DNA of 64,000 bases from NCBI RefSeq assembly GCF_015319165.1, contig NZ_JADIVZ010000008.1, forward strand, positions 103,625 through 167,624. The letters run 5' to 3'. This DNA is from Nocardioides acrostichi. Its GTDB lineage: Bacteria > Actinomycetota > Actinomycetes > Propionibacteriales > Nocardioidaceae. Numbering within the stretch: position 1 is the stretch's first letter; each line of letters starts with the position of its first letter. The notes beneath the pieces are model-generated. The model had not been told where the DNA came from. It saw nothing but the letters and a program-made list of their open reading frames with translations, and made no database searches. The position numbers and the translations under genes are program-made. Below, one piece after another: positions 49,883-59,288 of the stretch.

Positions 49883-51541
49883 GTGAGTGACGGCCCCCTG
49901 ATCGTGCAGTCCGACAAGACGCTCCTGCTCGAGATCGACCACGAGCAGGCGGCAGCGTGTCGCAAGGCCATCGCGCCGTTCGCGGAGTTGGAGCGCAGCC
50001 CGGAACACATCCACACCTATCGCCTCACGCCGCTGGGCCTGTGGAACGCCCGGGCCGCCGGGCACGACGCCGAGCAGGTCGTCGACACGCTGTTGGAGTT
50101 CAGCCGCTACGCCGTTCCGCACTCGCTGCTGGTCGACGTCGCCGAGACGATGGCCCGCTACGGGCGGCTGCGGCTCGAGAAGCACCCGACGCATGGGCTG
50201 GTGCTGGCCAGCAACGACCGGCCGGTGCTCGAGGAGGTGCTGCGCGCGAAGAAGGTGGCCGGCATGCTCGGCGAGCGCATCGACCCCGACACGGTCGTCG
50301 TCCACGCCAGCGAGCGCGGCAACCTCAAGCAGGCGCTGCTCAAGATCGGCTGGCCGGCCGAGGACTACGCCGGCTACGTCGACGGCGAGGCGCACCCCAT
50401 CGACCTCGACGAATCCGAGTGGTCGCTGCGCGACTACCAGCGCGAGGCGGCGGAGTCGTTCTGGCACGGCGGCTCGGGCGTCGTCGTCCTGCCGTGTGGC
50501 GCCGGCAAGACGCTGGTCGGCGCGGCGGCCATGGCGCATGCGCGCGCCACCACCCTCATCCTCGTGACCAACACCGTGAGCGCGCGGCAGTGGAAGGACG
50601 AGCTCGTACGCCGTACGTCGCTGACCGAGGACGAGATCGGCGAGTACTCGGGTGCGGTCAAGGAGGTCCGGCCCGTCACCATCGCCACCTACCAGGTGCT
50701 CACGACCAAGCGGAAGGGCGTCTATTCGCACCTCGAGCTGCTCGACGCCCGCGACTGGGGCCTCATCGTCTACGACGAGGTGCACCTGCTGCCGGCGCCG
50801 ATCTTCCGGATGACGGCGAACCTCCAGGCCCGCCGTCGCATCGGCCTGACCGCGACGCTGGTGCGCGAGGACGGCCGCGAGGGCGACGTGTTCTCCCTCA
50901 TCGGCCCCAAGCGCTACGACGCACCGTGGAAGGACATCGAGTCCCAAGGCTGGATCGCCCCGGCCGACTGCGTCGAGGTGCGCGTGACCCTGCCGGACGA
51001 CGAGCGCTTGGTCTACGCGACCGCCGAGTCCGACGAGCGCTACCGGCTCGCGTCGTGCACGCACCGCAAGGTCGACGTCGTGAAGTCGCTGTGCGAGCGG
51101 CACTCCGGCGAGCCGACGCTCGTCATCGGCCAGTACCTCGACCAGCTCGACGAGCTCGCCGCCGCGCTCGACGCCCCGGTTATCAAGGGCGAGACCACGG
51201 TCAAGGAGCGCCAGCGCCTCTTCGACGCCTTCCGCTCCGGCGAGATCGACCGGCTCGTGGTCTCGAAGGTCGCCAACTTCTCCATCGACCTGCCCTCGGC
51301 CCAGGTCGCCATCCAGGTCTCGGGCTCGTTCGGCTCCCGCCAGGAGGAGGCCCAGCGCCTCGGCCGCCTGCTCCGCCCCGGCGACCCCGGCCCGGACGGG
51401 ATGCGCAAGGTCGCCCGCTTCTACACCGTCGTCTCCCGCGACACCGTCGACGCCGAGTTCGCCCAGAACCGGCAGCGGTTCCTGGCCGAGCAGGGGTACG
51501 CGTACCGGATCATCGATGCCGAGGATGTGCTGACGGGCTGA
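49883..51541 (+). CDS. XPB-type DEAD/DEAH helicase
   Basis: 552 residues, GTG start. Motif I is CGAGKT, motif II DEVH, and the RED loop is present (VREDGREGD), with QRLGRLLRP as motif VI. This is the bacterial homologue of the XPB/Rad25 repair helicase, a 3'-5' DNA translocase implicated in nucleotide-excision-type repair. The first 180 residues hold the damage-recognition-like domain. It ends seven bases from the convergent vapC gene. Confidence 0.93.
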   Translation: MSDGPLIVQSDKTLLLEIDHEQAAACRKAIAPFAELERSPEHIHTYRLTPLGLWNARAAGHDAEQVVDTLLEFSRYAVPHSLLVDVAETMARYGRLRLEKHPTHGLVLASNDRPVLEEVLRAKKVAGMLGERIDPDTVVVHASERGNLKQALLKIGWPAEDYAGYVDGEAHPIDLDESEWSLRDYQREAAESFWHGGSGVVVLPCGAGKTLVGAAAMAHARATTLILVTNTVSARQWKDELVRRTSLTEDEIGEYSGAVKEVRPVTIATYQVLTTKRKGVYSHLELLDARDWGLIVYDEVHLLPAPIFRMTANLQARRRIGLTATLVREDGREGDVFSLIGPKRYDAPWKDIESQGWIAPADCVEVRVTLPDDERLVYATAESDERYRLASCTHRKVDVVKSLCERHSGEPTLVIGQYLDQLDELAAALDAPVIKGETTVKERQRLFDAFRSGEIDRLVVSKVANFSIDLPSAQVAIQVSGSFGSRQEEAQRLGRLLRPGDPGPDGMRKVARFYTVVSRDTVDAEFAQNRQRFLAEQGYAYRIIDAEDVLTG

Positions 51542-51548
51542 GCTCGGG

Positions 51549-51944
51549 TCAGGGGATCAACTCAACGATTTCTGGGAGCGTCGCGGCAAGTGCCCGGTCG
51601 AATGACGCCAACGCCCCTCCGCGGCTGCGGGCAAGGGCGGCGAGGTAGGCGTCCGTCACCTGGCGATGACCGATGACGTGGCCGAGGTCGGCCGACGCGT
51701 AGGAGAGGGAGTCTTCCCAGAACTCGCATCGTGGCGAGGCGTGCAGCGCTGTCAGGATTGTCATCGCCGTGCCTTGACTCTCGCCGACGCGCACCAGGAA
51801 GCGGACGAGAGAGCCCTCCACGATGGGACACACGGCAAACCGCTCGACGCTGGCTGACCACGTTGCTGCACGTGCGTGGTGCTCGTGATCGGTGACCGCG
51901 AGGGCGATCAGCGCGTTCGCATCGAGAAGGCACGTGGGCCTCAT
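51549..51944 (-). CDS. PIN-domain toxin (VapC-like)
   Basis: 131 residues. The acidic residues that bind metal are D8 (LLDANAL), E43 (IVEGSL), D98 (VTDAYLA) and D116 (SFDRAL), the PIN RNase set. Such toxins cleave tRNA or rRNA when the antitoxin is lost. Its start overlaps the antitoxin stop by four bases. It converges with the XPB gene seven bases away. Confidence 0.88.
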   Translation of the reverse strand: MRPTCLLDANALIALAVTDHEHHARAATWSASVERFAVCPIVEGSLVRFLVRVGESQGTAMTILTALHASPRCEFWEDSLSYASADLGHVIGHRQVTDAYLAALARSRGGALASFDRALAATLPEIVELIP

Positions 51945-52171
51945 TCGTCGTCCAGTGCATCGGCCACGTCGGTGGAGGTGATGCGCTGGCCCAAGGTGAT
52001 GGCGGGCAGCCCGCTGATCGGGTCCGTGCTCACCTTCACTGGGTCGCCCAGAGCGGCGAGTCCGCGCGTCGCCAGATCAGCCACCACTGCGGAGAGAGAC
52101 TGGCGCCGCTGCCTGGCCAGTTCGGAGGCGCGACGATGCACGGCAGGAGGAAGGTCGACGGTGGTCCTCAT
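51941..52171 (-). CDS. VapB-like antitoxin (ribbon-helix-helix)
   Basis: 76 residues from the ATG at 52171; the longer frame upstream is not conserved. The first 45 residues (MRTTVDLPPAVHRRASELAR and QRRQSLSAVVADL) form a ribbon-helix-helix DNA-binding domain, and the rest is the toxin-binding tail. It would repress its own promoter with the toxin. Confidence 0.85.
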   Translation of the reverse strand: MRTTVDLPPAVHRRASELARQRRQSLSAVVADLATRGLAALGDPVKVSTDPISGLPAITLGQRITSTDVADALDDE

Positions 52172-52195
52172 GAATGCATCGTATGTGCATCGCGC
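52172..52195 (-). promoter_or_regulatory. Candidate vapB promoter/operator with direct repeats
   Basis: On the minus strand GATGCA occurs twice around CATAC just before the ATG, and TACGAT within it is a possible -10 box that would give an almost leaderless mRNA. The spacing fits a site where the antitoxin blocks the promoter. Tentative. Confidence 0.4.
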
Positions 52196-52332
52196 GTGAT
52201 GCGTGGGGGACTGTGCGCAACCTGCTGAACGACAGCACGCCCACCCTGGCCAAATCGAGGCCGCGCGATGGGGTGGCGCTGAGGGCCTCGTCACGGATTC
52301 CTCACGTCCGCCGCTTCGATAACCCGTGACAA

Positions 52333-55158
52333 ATGTCGGCGGTCGCCTTTACGTTGCCTGACCAGGGGGCAGCCATGGCGACATCACCAACCACCAGCGA
52401 CTACGCGTGGTCCGCGGCGGCTCTGTCGTGCTGGGGTAAAACGAGCCGGTTCGACGATACTTCGTGGCTGCCGACCGTTCAGCACCTTGAAGACAGTGCG
52501 GGCGTAGCCGACCGCGTCTGGGACTGGCTCCCCTCACGAACCCGTCAACACATTCAGCACTCCCTTCCCGAGGGTGCAAGCGATGGGCGGGCCCTGCTGC
52601 GCTGGCTTGCCGGTGTCCACGACATCGGCAAGCTCTCCCCTCCATTCGTCGCACAGCAGCCGGCACTCGCCGGGCGAGCGGTGAGCGCAGGTCTCCCCTG
52701 TTCCGTGAGTCGCGACGACATGCGCTTCGCGAAGCATGCATCCGTGGGCCACGTGCTGCTCTCGCGCTGGCTCAAAGACAGATTCGGCGCTCGACCCCGC
52801 GTCGCGAAGACCTACGCAGCGGTTGTCGGAAGCCACCACGGCATCGGGCCTGATTACTCGACTGTCAACGCCCTCGAATCCGGACGATCCGACCTGGTGG
52901 GCGGAGCAACGTGGGGCGAAGTGCAACGAGAAGCACTTGACACCATGGCGGAGATTTCGGGCGCCGACGCCTACCTTGACGCCTGGGCTCGTCATCCCCT
53001 GCCGTCGTCCGCCGCCATGCTGCTCACGGGCGCCGTCATCGTGTCCGACTGGCTCGCCTCCGACGAGAACCGCTTCGAGGTCACACCCCACCCTCAACCG
53101 GGTCGGGTCGAGCAGGCGTGGACCGATCTTCGCCTTCCGCGTGGCTGGCAACCGCAACGAGCGGTCACGAGTTATGAGGATAGGTTCGCCCGCAGGTTTC
53201 CCGGGCTTGGCCCCCTGCGGCCTCCCCAGCAACTGGTTCTGGATGCTGTGCGGCAATTGACCGACGCGATCGATGAGCCTCGCGGCGGGCTGGTCATCGT
53301 CGAGGCAGCCATGGGCTCCGGCAAGACCGAGGCAGCCCTCCTCGCGGCGGAGCGACTGGCGGCAACGCATGGCTGCGAAGGCGTGTTCGTCGCGCTCCCG
53401 ACCATGGCCACCTCCAACGCGATGTTCGACCGAGTTCTCGCCTGGATCGAGCACTTGGAACTGAACGCCTCAGCCTCGGTGTTTCTTGCCCATGGCAAGG
53501 CAACGCTGCACGACCAGTACCGCGGGCTGGCGCACATCGATCGGCTCTCGGACATCTACGACGAGGGCGACTCCCCCACGACGGGAGTCCACGAGTGGCT
53601 CCAGGGCCGCAAGAAGGGCGTCTTGTCGAGCATGGTGGTCGGCACGATCGACCAAGTGCTCTTCACAGGCCTTCAAGCCAAGCACGTGATGCTGCGTCAT
53701 CTGGCGCTTGCCGGCAAGGTGGTGATCGTCGACGAGGTGCATGCCGCCGACGACTTCATGCGCAGCTATCTGGAGACGTCCCTCGCATGGCTGGCTCGCT
53801 ACGGCGTCCCGGTGGTGCTGATGTCGGCGACCTTGCCGCGGGCGCAGCGTCAGCAACTCGTGGATGCCTACCGGCGAGGACTCGACGCACCCAGTCAGCC
53901 GTTGCCGGACGCATCGGCCTACCCCTTGGTGACCACGGCCACCGCAGATCACGTGCGAGCGTTGACGCTGCCGGATCCGCCTCGCGCAGAACGAGTGGTC
54001 GATATCGGGGTTGTCGGCGACGATCTCGATGACCTCGCACAGCTGCTCGACCGCTGGCTGGTGGACGGCGGATGCGTGGCCGTCTTGCGCAACACGGTGC
54101 AGCGAGCTCAAGACGCTGCACGATTCCTACGGGAACGCTTCGGCGACGAGCACGTGACTCTTGTGCACTCTCGGTTCCTCGCCTGCCACCGAGCGCGCAT
54201 CGAGGACGAACTACGTCAGCAGTTGGGGCCAGGCGACGAACACCGGCCTGCGATGCACATCGTGGTCGGCACGCAGGTGCTCGAGCAGTCGCTCGACGTG
54301 GACTTCGACGCGATGGTCAGCGACCTGGCACCCGCGGACCTCGTGCTCCAACGCATCGGTCGGCTGCATCGCCACGAGCGCTCGCGACCTCCAGCGCTGC
54401 GTTCTGCGCGGCTCGCCATCTCCGGAATTGTCTCGTGGAGCGATGCGGGCCCGGCGTTCGTTCCTGGCTCGAGGGCCGTGTACGGCGACAGCCGACTCAT
54501 TCGCAGTGCGGCAGCCCTCGGCCTCCCCTCATCGACCACGCTCAGCAGCATCTCGCTGCCTGACCAGATCCGAGAGACGGTCGATACGGCCTACGCAGCC
54601 GAGCCAGCCGTGCCCGACTCATGGCTGGAGCGCTGCCACAAAGCAGACGAGCGAGCCGCTAGTCAGCGAAAGCAGCTTCTCGACCGGGCAAGTACCTACC
54701 GACTCCCCAACCCGTCTCAGGTCACCTCGCTCATCGGTCTCAACGATCAGCAGGAGGCCGAGTCGTCCGAAGGATCAGCACGGGTCCGAGACGGCGAGGA
54801 CGGAATCGAAGTCATCGTCGTCATGCGCGACGAAAACGATGAGCTCCGCTTCGTTGACGCCGGCGAGAAGTGGCGAGAGGTTCGCATCCCGACGTTCCTC
54901 GAACCCCCCTCCGGTCGAGTGGCGCGGGCGTTGGCGACGTACACGGTCAATCTGCCGGTCCAGCTCACCGCGCCCAGACTCTTCGACCAAACGCTCCGAG
55001 AGCTCGAGCGCAACTGCTGGGAGAACTGGCAACAGTCGTGGTGGCTACGGGGCCAGCTCGTCCTCGTACTCGATGGCGAACTTTCCTGCCGGCTGGCAGG
55101 ACACCGACTCATCTACGACTTCGGCGACGGCCTCGTCGTCACGAAGGAGGAGGCATGA
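52333..55158 (+). CDS. cas3: CRISPR-associated helicase/nuclease Cas3 (type I-E)
   Basis: 941 residues, single polypeptide. The N-terminal HD nuclease domain holds H51, H96/D97 (VHDIGK), FAKHASVGH and SHHG. The helicase core follows with Walker A MGSGKTEA, motif II DEVHAADDF and SATLP as motif III. It degrades DNA recruited by Cascade. Two starts are possible, ATG 52333 and ATG 52375; the second has GGGGGCAG upstream. It opens the cas operon and overlaps cas8e by four bases. Confidence 0.95.
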   Translation: MSAVAFTLPDQGAAMATSPTTSDYAWSAAALSCWGKTSRFDDTSWLPTVQHLEDSAGVADRVWDWLPSRTRQHIQHSLPEGASDGRALLRWLAGVHDIGKLSPPFVAQQPALAGRAVSAGLPCSVSRDDMRFAKHASVGHVLLSRWLKDRFGARPRVAKTYAAVVGSHHGIGPDYSTVNALESGRSDLVGGATWGEVQREALDTMAEISGADAYLDAWARHPLPSSAAMLLTGAVIVSDWLASDENRFEVTPHPQPGRVEQAWTDLRLPRGWQPQRAVTSYEDRFARRFPGLGPLRPPQQLVLDAVRQLTDAIDEPRGGLVIVEAAMGSGKTEAALLAAERLAATHGCEGVFVALPTMATSNAMFDRVLAWIEHLELNASASVFLAHGKATLHDQYRGLAHIDRLSDIYDEGDSPTTGVHEWLQGRKKGVLSSMVVGTIDQVLFTGLQAKHVMLRHLALAGKVVIVDEVHAADDFMRSYLETSLAWLARYGVPVVLMSATLPRAQRQQLVDAYRRGLDAPSQPLPDASAYPLVTTATADHVRALTLPDPPRAERVVDIGVVGDDLDDLAQLLDRWLVDGGCVAVLRNTVQRAQDAARFLRERFGDEHVTLVHSRFLACHRARIEDELRQQLGPGDEHRPAMHIVVGTQVLEQSLDVDFDAMVSDLAPADLVLQRIGRLHRHERSRPPALRSARLAISGIVSWSDAGPAFVPGSRAVYGDSRLIRSAAALGLPSSTTLSSISLPDQIRETVDTAYAAEPAVPDSWLERCHKADERAASQRKQLLDRASTYRLPNPSQVTSLIGLNDQQEAESSEGSARVRDGEDGIEVIVVMRDENDELRFVDAGEKWREVRIPTFLEPPSGRVARALATYTVNLPVQLTAPRLFDQTLRELERNCWENWQQSWWLRGQLVLVLDGELSCRLAGHRLIYDFGDGLVVTKEEA

Positions 55159-56774
55159 CCACCTTCGACCTCACGCGCGAGCCGTGGATCAAAGTGCTGT
55201 TGGCCTCGGGAGAGGAGGCAGAGCTGTCCCTGCGGGATGTGTTCGACCGAGCGCACGAGATCACCCGCCTCGCAGGAGAGCTCGCCACGCAGGACGTCGC
55301 CATCCTGCGTCTCCTGTTGGCCATCCTGCGCAGAAGTCTTCGCGACCGAGCAGGAGTGGAGGCATGGGGTGACCTGTGGCAGCAGGACGGACTCGACACC
55401 GAGCCCGTGCATCGCTACCTAGACGAGTATCAAGGCCGCTTCGACCTCCTGCACCCGGAGCGGCCCTTCTACCAAGTGGCAGATCTGCGCACAGCCAAGG
55501 GCGGGTTCACCGAGTTGGCGCGCCTCATCGCCGATATGCCCACTGGAGAGAAGTTCTTCACGAACCGAGCCGGAGCTGGCGCAGCGACGATCCCCCTGGC
55601 AGAGGCGGCCCGTTGGGTGGTGCACACCCAGGCCATGGATCCCTCTGGAATCAAGTCAGGTGCCATCGGCGACGACACAGTGAAAGGCGGGAAGGGCTAC
55701 CCCATCGGCATCGGCTGGTGCGGCTGGCTTGGCCTGATCGTCGTGGAGGGCGAATCTCTTTACCGCACGTTGCTGCTCAACCTGCCCTGGGCGACGACGG
55801 ACAGCGACCCTGATCGCGATCTGCCTGTCTGGGAGTTGGACGCGCCGCAAAGCAGTGCTCGCGATGACCGCCGACCGCGCGGACCCGCCGATCTTCAAAC
55901 CTGGCAGAGTCGGCGACTCCGGCTTCACGTCGAGAATGCTTCGGCCATCGGGATCCTGATCTGCAACGGCGATGCCCTTCATCCACGCAATCGTTTCCGC
56001 GACGAGTTCATGACGTCCTGGCGGCGCAGCGAGGCTCAGATGAAGGCGTTGGGCACGGCAGAGGACGTCTGGATGCCGCGGGCACATCAGACGAACCGGC
56101 AGATCTGGCGTAGCTTGGCAGCCCTCCTAGCCGACCACCCCGACCGGGGCAGCGAGATGAAGCAAGGTCGCTGGCAGGAATGGCTCGACGAGCTTCAAAG
56201 CGAGGGCGAGCTTCCACGCGGCGAGTCGGTTCGCCTGCGGTGCGTCGGCATGGAGTACGGCTCCCAGAGCTCGACCACCGCAGACGTGATCGACGACGTC
56301 TTGGCGTTGCCTTTGGCGGTACTGACCGACCCCAAGTCCCGACGCGCAGCCATCGAAGCCGTCGTGGACGCCGAGAAGTTTGTGAAGAGACTCGGCACCT
56401 TGGCCATGGACATCGAAGAGGCCTCGGGTGGCTCTGGAGACGCACTCCCGCCGGTGCGTGACGCTGCCAAGGAAGAGGCGTACGGCTGCCTGGATGAGCC
56501 CTACCGGCGGTGGCTCGCACGACTCCAAGTGGGCGACGACCCACAGACCCAACGTCGTGAGTGGCAACAGCAGGCGGCGCAGATCGTGGAGGGGGTCGGC
56601 CAACGTCTGCTGAGCAGCGCGTCGCCCTCGGCCTGGATTGGTCACCTCAAAGACGATCAGACCAAGGACGCCGCGCTGGCCGACCGCCGATTCCGCGCAG
56701 GGCTTGCCAGGGAGTTGGCCGACCTCACACCTGACGACATCCCACCGGCATCCACCCAGGGAGAGACAACATGA
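55155..56774 (+). CDS. cas8e: Cascade large subunit Cas8e (Cse1/CasA)
   Basis: 539 residues, close to the family length. It starts MTTFDLTREPWIKVLLASGE, the typical Cse1 N-terminus, and has the L1-loop region near residue 130 (MPTGEKFFTNRAG) and the RLRCVGMEYGSQSSTT segment. It recognises the PAM and positions the target. Its ATG overlaps the cas3 stop (ATGA) and its stop overlaps cas11. Confidence 0.93.
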   Translation: MTTFDLTREPWIKVLLASGEEAELSLRDVFDRAHEITRLAGELATQDVAILRLLLAILRRSLRDRAGVEAWGDLWQQDGLDTEPVHRYLDEYQGRFDLLHPERPFYQVADLRTAKGGFTELARLIADMPTGEKFFTNRAGAGAATIPLAEAARWVVHTQAMDPSGIKSGAIGDDTVKGGKGYPIGIGWCGWLGLIVVEGESLYRTLLLNLPWATTDSDPDRDLPVWELDAPQSSARDDRRPRGPADLQTWQSRRLRLHVENASAIGILICNGDALHPRNRFRDEFMTSWRRSEAQMKALGTAEDVWMPRAHQTNRQIWRSLAALLADHPDRGSEMKQGRWQEWLDELQSEGELPRGESVRLRCVGMEYGSQSSTTADVIDDVLALPLAVLTDPKSRRAAIEAVVDAEKFVKRLGTLAMDIEEASGGSGDALPPVRDAAKEEAYGCLDEPYRRWLARLQVGDDPQTQRREWQQQAAQIVEGVGQRLLSSASPSAWIGHLKDDQTKDAALADRRFRAGLARELADLTPDDIPPASTQGETT

Positions 56775-57418
56775 CGACTGATCCCAACCCGCTCGCCACG
56801 ATGGTGTCGAGGCGGGCCATCGCGCTGGCGCGGGCCTATCAACGCGATGAACCTTCGGCGACTGCCGACCTGGCGCGACTTCGGCGTCTCGTGCCCGACA
56901 CCGACGAGGTGGCGCCAGAGGCCTGGGAGCTCGTCCAACTCCCCGACGCCATGATCGGCGAAGCGCCCGATCCGAATGTCTATGAACGAGCCGCCCAGTA
57001 CGCGGCGACCGCGGCGCTGGGCCTCTTCGCGTTGCACCAGCAGTCCGGACGTGATCACGCGATGCACAAATCGGGATGGGAGAACCACCTGGGTCGGTCA
57101 TTGGCGCTGCTGCGGCTGCGCCGCGAGAGCGGGATCGACGCCAAGGTGCGCGCCCTGGTGCGGGCAGATCGTCAGGTCTCGGCTGTGCGGCATCTGCGAA
57201 GCCTCGTTGGCCTCCTACGGTCCGAGCAGATCCCGGTCGATTACGGCGACTTGGCGGCATCCCTTCATCAGCTGACCCGTCGAGGCGGACCCCAGGCCGT
57301 CCGCATCCGCTGGATGCGCGACTACCGCCGTCCGCTCAAGAACGACGAGACCGTCGAGACACCCACTGACCCGCCACCTACCGACGCAGCATCTACCGCT
57401 ACGGGAGACCCCTCATGA
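56771..57418 (+). CDS. cas11: Cascade small subunit Cas11 (Cse2/CasB)
   Basis: 215 residues, mostly helical, as expected for Cse2. Recognisable parts are LFALHQQSGRDHAMHKSGWE (about 82-101) and LRRESGIDAKVRALVRADRQ. Two copies per Cascade form the belly that holds the non-target strand. The C-terminal 30 residues are low complexity and Pro/Thr-rich. It overlaps cas8e and cas7 by four bases each. Confidence 0.93.
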   Translation: MTTDPNPLATMVSRRAIALARAYQRDEPSATADLARLRRLVPDTDEVAPEAWELVQLPDAMIGEAPDPNVYERAAQYAATAALGLFALHQQSGRDHAMHKSGWENHLGRSLALLRLRRESGIDAKVRALVRADRQVSAVRHLRSLVGLLRSEQIPVDYGDLAASLHQLTRRGGPQAVRIRWMRDYRRPLKNDETVETPTDPPPTDAASTATGDPS

Positions 57419-58572
57419 CGACGTTCATCGACCTGCACGTGCTTCAGACCGTGCCCAGTAGCAACATCAACCGCGACGACAGCGGCAGCCCGAAGTCGGC
57501 CATTTTCGGCGGAGTCCGGCGCGCCCGGGTCAGCTCCCAGGCGTGGAAGCGAGCCACCCGTAAGGACTTCGCTGCCTACCTCGACGACAGTGACCGCGGC
57601 ATCCGGTCTCGGCGCATCATGGGCGACCTCGTCCGACGCATCCGCGCTCTCGACTCCACCATCGAGGCGGGCGAGGCGCTGGATCTGGCCAAAGCCGTGA
57701 TGAGCGCGGCGTCCACCATCAAGTTCGAGAAGCCGAAGCGCAAGAAGGACGCTCAGCCCGACGACCCCGACCAGATCGACGTCAGCCAGTACCTGCTGTT
57801 CCTCAGCAACCAGCAACTCGCGAAGGTTGCGGAACTCGCCGTCGCCGCACGGGGCGGCAAGCCAGACCGTGTCGAGGCCCGGGCCGCGCTGAAGGACGGA
57901 AACGGCATCGAGGTCGCACTCTTCGGCCGCATGGTGGCCGACGACACCGCGTTCAACGTCGACGCCGCTGTACAAGTTGCCCACGCGCTCAGCACTCACG
58001 CGGTGGAGACTGAGTACGACTACTACACGGCGGTCGACGACGCGAAGGACTCCTCCCTCGAAGGCGAGGACGCCGGCGCGGGCATGATCGGTGTCATCGA
58101 GTTCAACTCGAGCACCCTCTACCGCTACGCGACCATCAATGTCGACCAGCTCATGAAGAACCTGGGTGCTGCCGACGTCACCGGACGAGCCGTCGAGGCG
58201 TTCGTGCGATCCTTCATCGTGAGCATGCCGACCGGCAAGCTCAACACGTTCGCAAACAACACGTTGCCCGATGCCGTCGTCGCGCAGGTGCGTACGCGTC
58301 GCCCGGTGAACCTGTGCGGTGCGTTCGAGTCGGCGGTCATCACCAAGCCCGACGAATCGATCTCTCAGCAGTCGGCACTGGCACTGGCCAACAAGGCAGC
58401 GGAGCTGGACGAGGCCTACGGCACCGCCCCCGAGACCTCACTCGTTCTCGCCGTCGGCGATGCACTCGGCGGCATCCTGAGCGGGACCGGCGAGCGGGTC
58501 GGGCTGAACGCACTGGTCGCAACGCTCGGCGAGTCTGCCCAGAACGCAGCGGCAGCAATCGAGTCCGCATGA
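57415..58572 (+). CDS. cas7: Cascade backbone subunit Cas7e (Cse4/CasC)
   Basis: 385 residues. It begins MTTFIDLHVLQTVPSSNINR, a characteristic Cse4 N-terminus, followed by DDSGSPKSAIFGGVRRARVS SQAWKRA, the conserved RNA-binding region. Six copies line the crRNA. It is slightly longer than the E. coli subunit. Four-base overlaps with both neighbours keep translation coupled. Confidence 0.95.
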   Translation: MTTFIDLHVLQTVPSSNINRDDSGSPKSAIFGGVRRARVSSQAWKRATRKDFAAYLDDSDRGIRSRRIMGDLVRRIRALDSTIEAGEALDLAKAVMSAASTIKFEKPKRKKDAQPDDPDQIDVSQYLLFLSNQQLAKVAELAVAARGGKPDRVEARAALKDGNGIEVALFGRMVADDTAFNVDAAVQVAHALSTHAVETEYDYYTAVDDAKDSSLEGEDAGAGMIGVIEFNSSTLYRYATINVDQLMKNLGAADVTGRAVEAFVRSFIVSMPTGKLNTFANNTLPDAVVAQVRTRRPVNLCGAFESAVITKPDESISQQSALALANKAAELDEAYGTAPETSLVLAVGDALGGILSGTGERVGLNALVATLGESAQNAAAAIESA

Positions 58573-59288
58573 GTGTCCTGCTCCTACGGCTGGCCGGCCC
58601 CCTGCAATCATGGGGTGACTCGAGCCGGTTCACCGCTCGCCGCACGCGCAACGAGCCGACGAAGAGCGGCGTCCTCGGCCTCCTCGCAGCTGCCCAAGGA
58701 CGGCGCAGGACTGATCCGTTGGAGGATCTCGCAGCGCTGAGCTTCGGCGTGCGCATCGATCAACGCGGCCGGATCGAGCGCGACTTCCACACAGCGATTC
58801 GTCGGATCGAGGGCAAGAGGCCCGAACCCATGCCGCTGTCGACGCGCTACTACCTGACCGATGCACTGTTCCTGGTCGGACTCTCGGGTGACGGCAGTCT
58901 GCTCGAAGCGCTGCACGAGTCATTGTTGGAGCCGGCGTTTCCGCTGTACCTCGGGCGTCGCTCATGCGTCCCGCTCGAACCGCTCAGCCTCGGCGTGGAT
59001 CACGACATCGCAGACGTCGAGTCAGCCCTGAGAGCCAAGGAGTGGCAAGCAGCCGAGTGGTACCGCCGCCAGCAAAGCCGTGAAGTGCACCTCGAGCTGG
59101 TGCTCGACGCCCATGAGGAGGCGGTGCGAGAGACCTTCGTCGAGACACAGCGCGACGTGCCACGGAGTTTCGATCCGGAACATCGGGAGTACGGGTGGCG
59201 CAGCGTGGTGCGTCCGGACCCTCTCGTGGTGGACAACCCCTTGGGAAGGTCCGGCGCTGACTTCATGGCCGTGCACGGAGGTGGCTGA
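58569..59288 (+). CDS. cas5: Cascade subunit Cas5e (CasD)
   Basis: 239 residues. The N-terminal RAMP ferredoxin-like fold includes SVLLLRLAGPLQSWGDSSRF, with the QSWG motif, and TRNEPTKSGVLGLLAAAQGR. Cas5 binds the 5' handle of the crRNA and Cas8e. The start ATG overlaps the cas7 stop by four bases and the stop overlaps the cas6e start by one base. Confidence 0.94.
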   Translation: MSVLLLRLAGPLQSWGDSSRFTARRTRNEPTKSGVLGLLAAAQGRRRTDPLEDLAALSFGVRIDQRGRIERDFHTAIRRIEGKRPEPMPLSTRYYLTDALFLVGLSGDGSLLEALHESLLEPAFPLYLGRRSCVPLEPLSLGVDHDIADVESALRAKEWQAAEWYRRQQSREVHLELVLDAHEEAVRETFVETQRDVPRSFDPEHREYGWRSVVRPDPLVVDNPLGRSGADFMAVHGGG

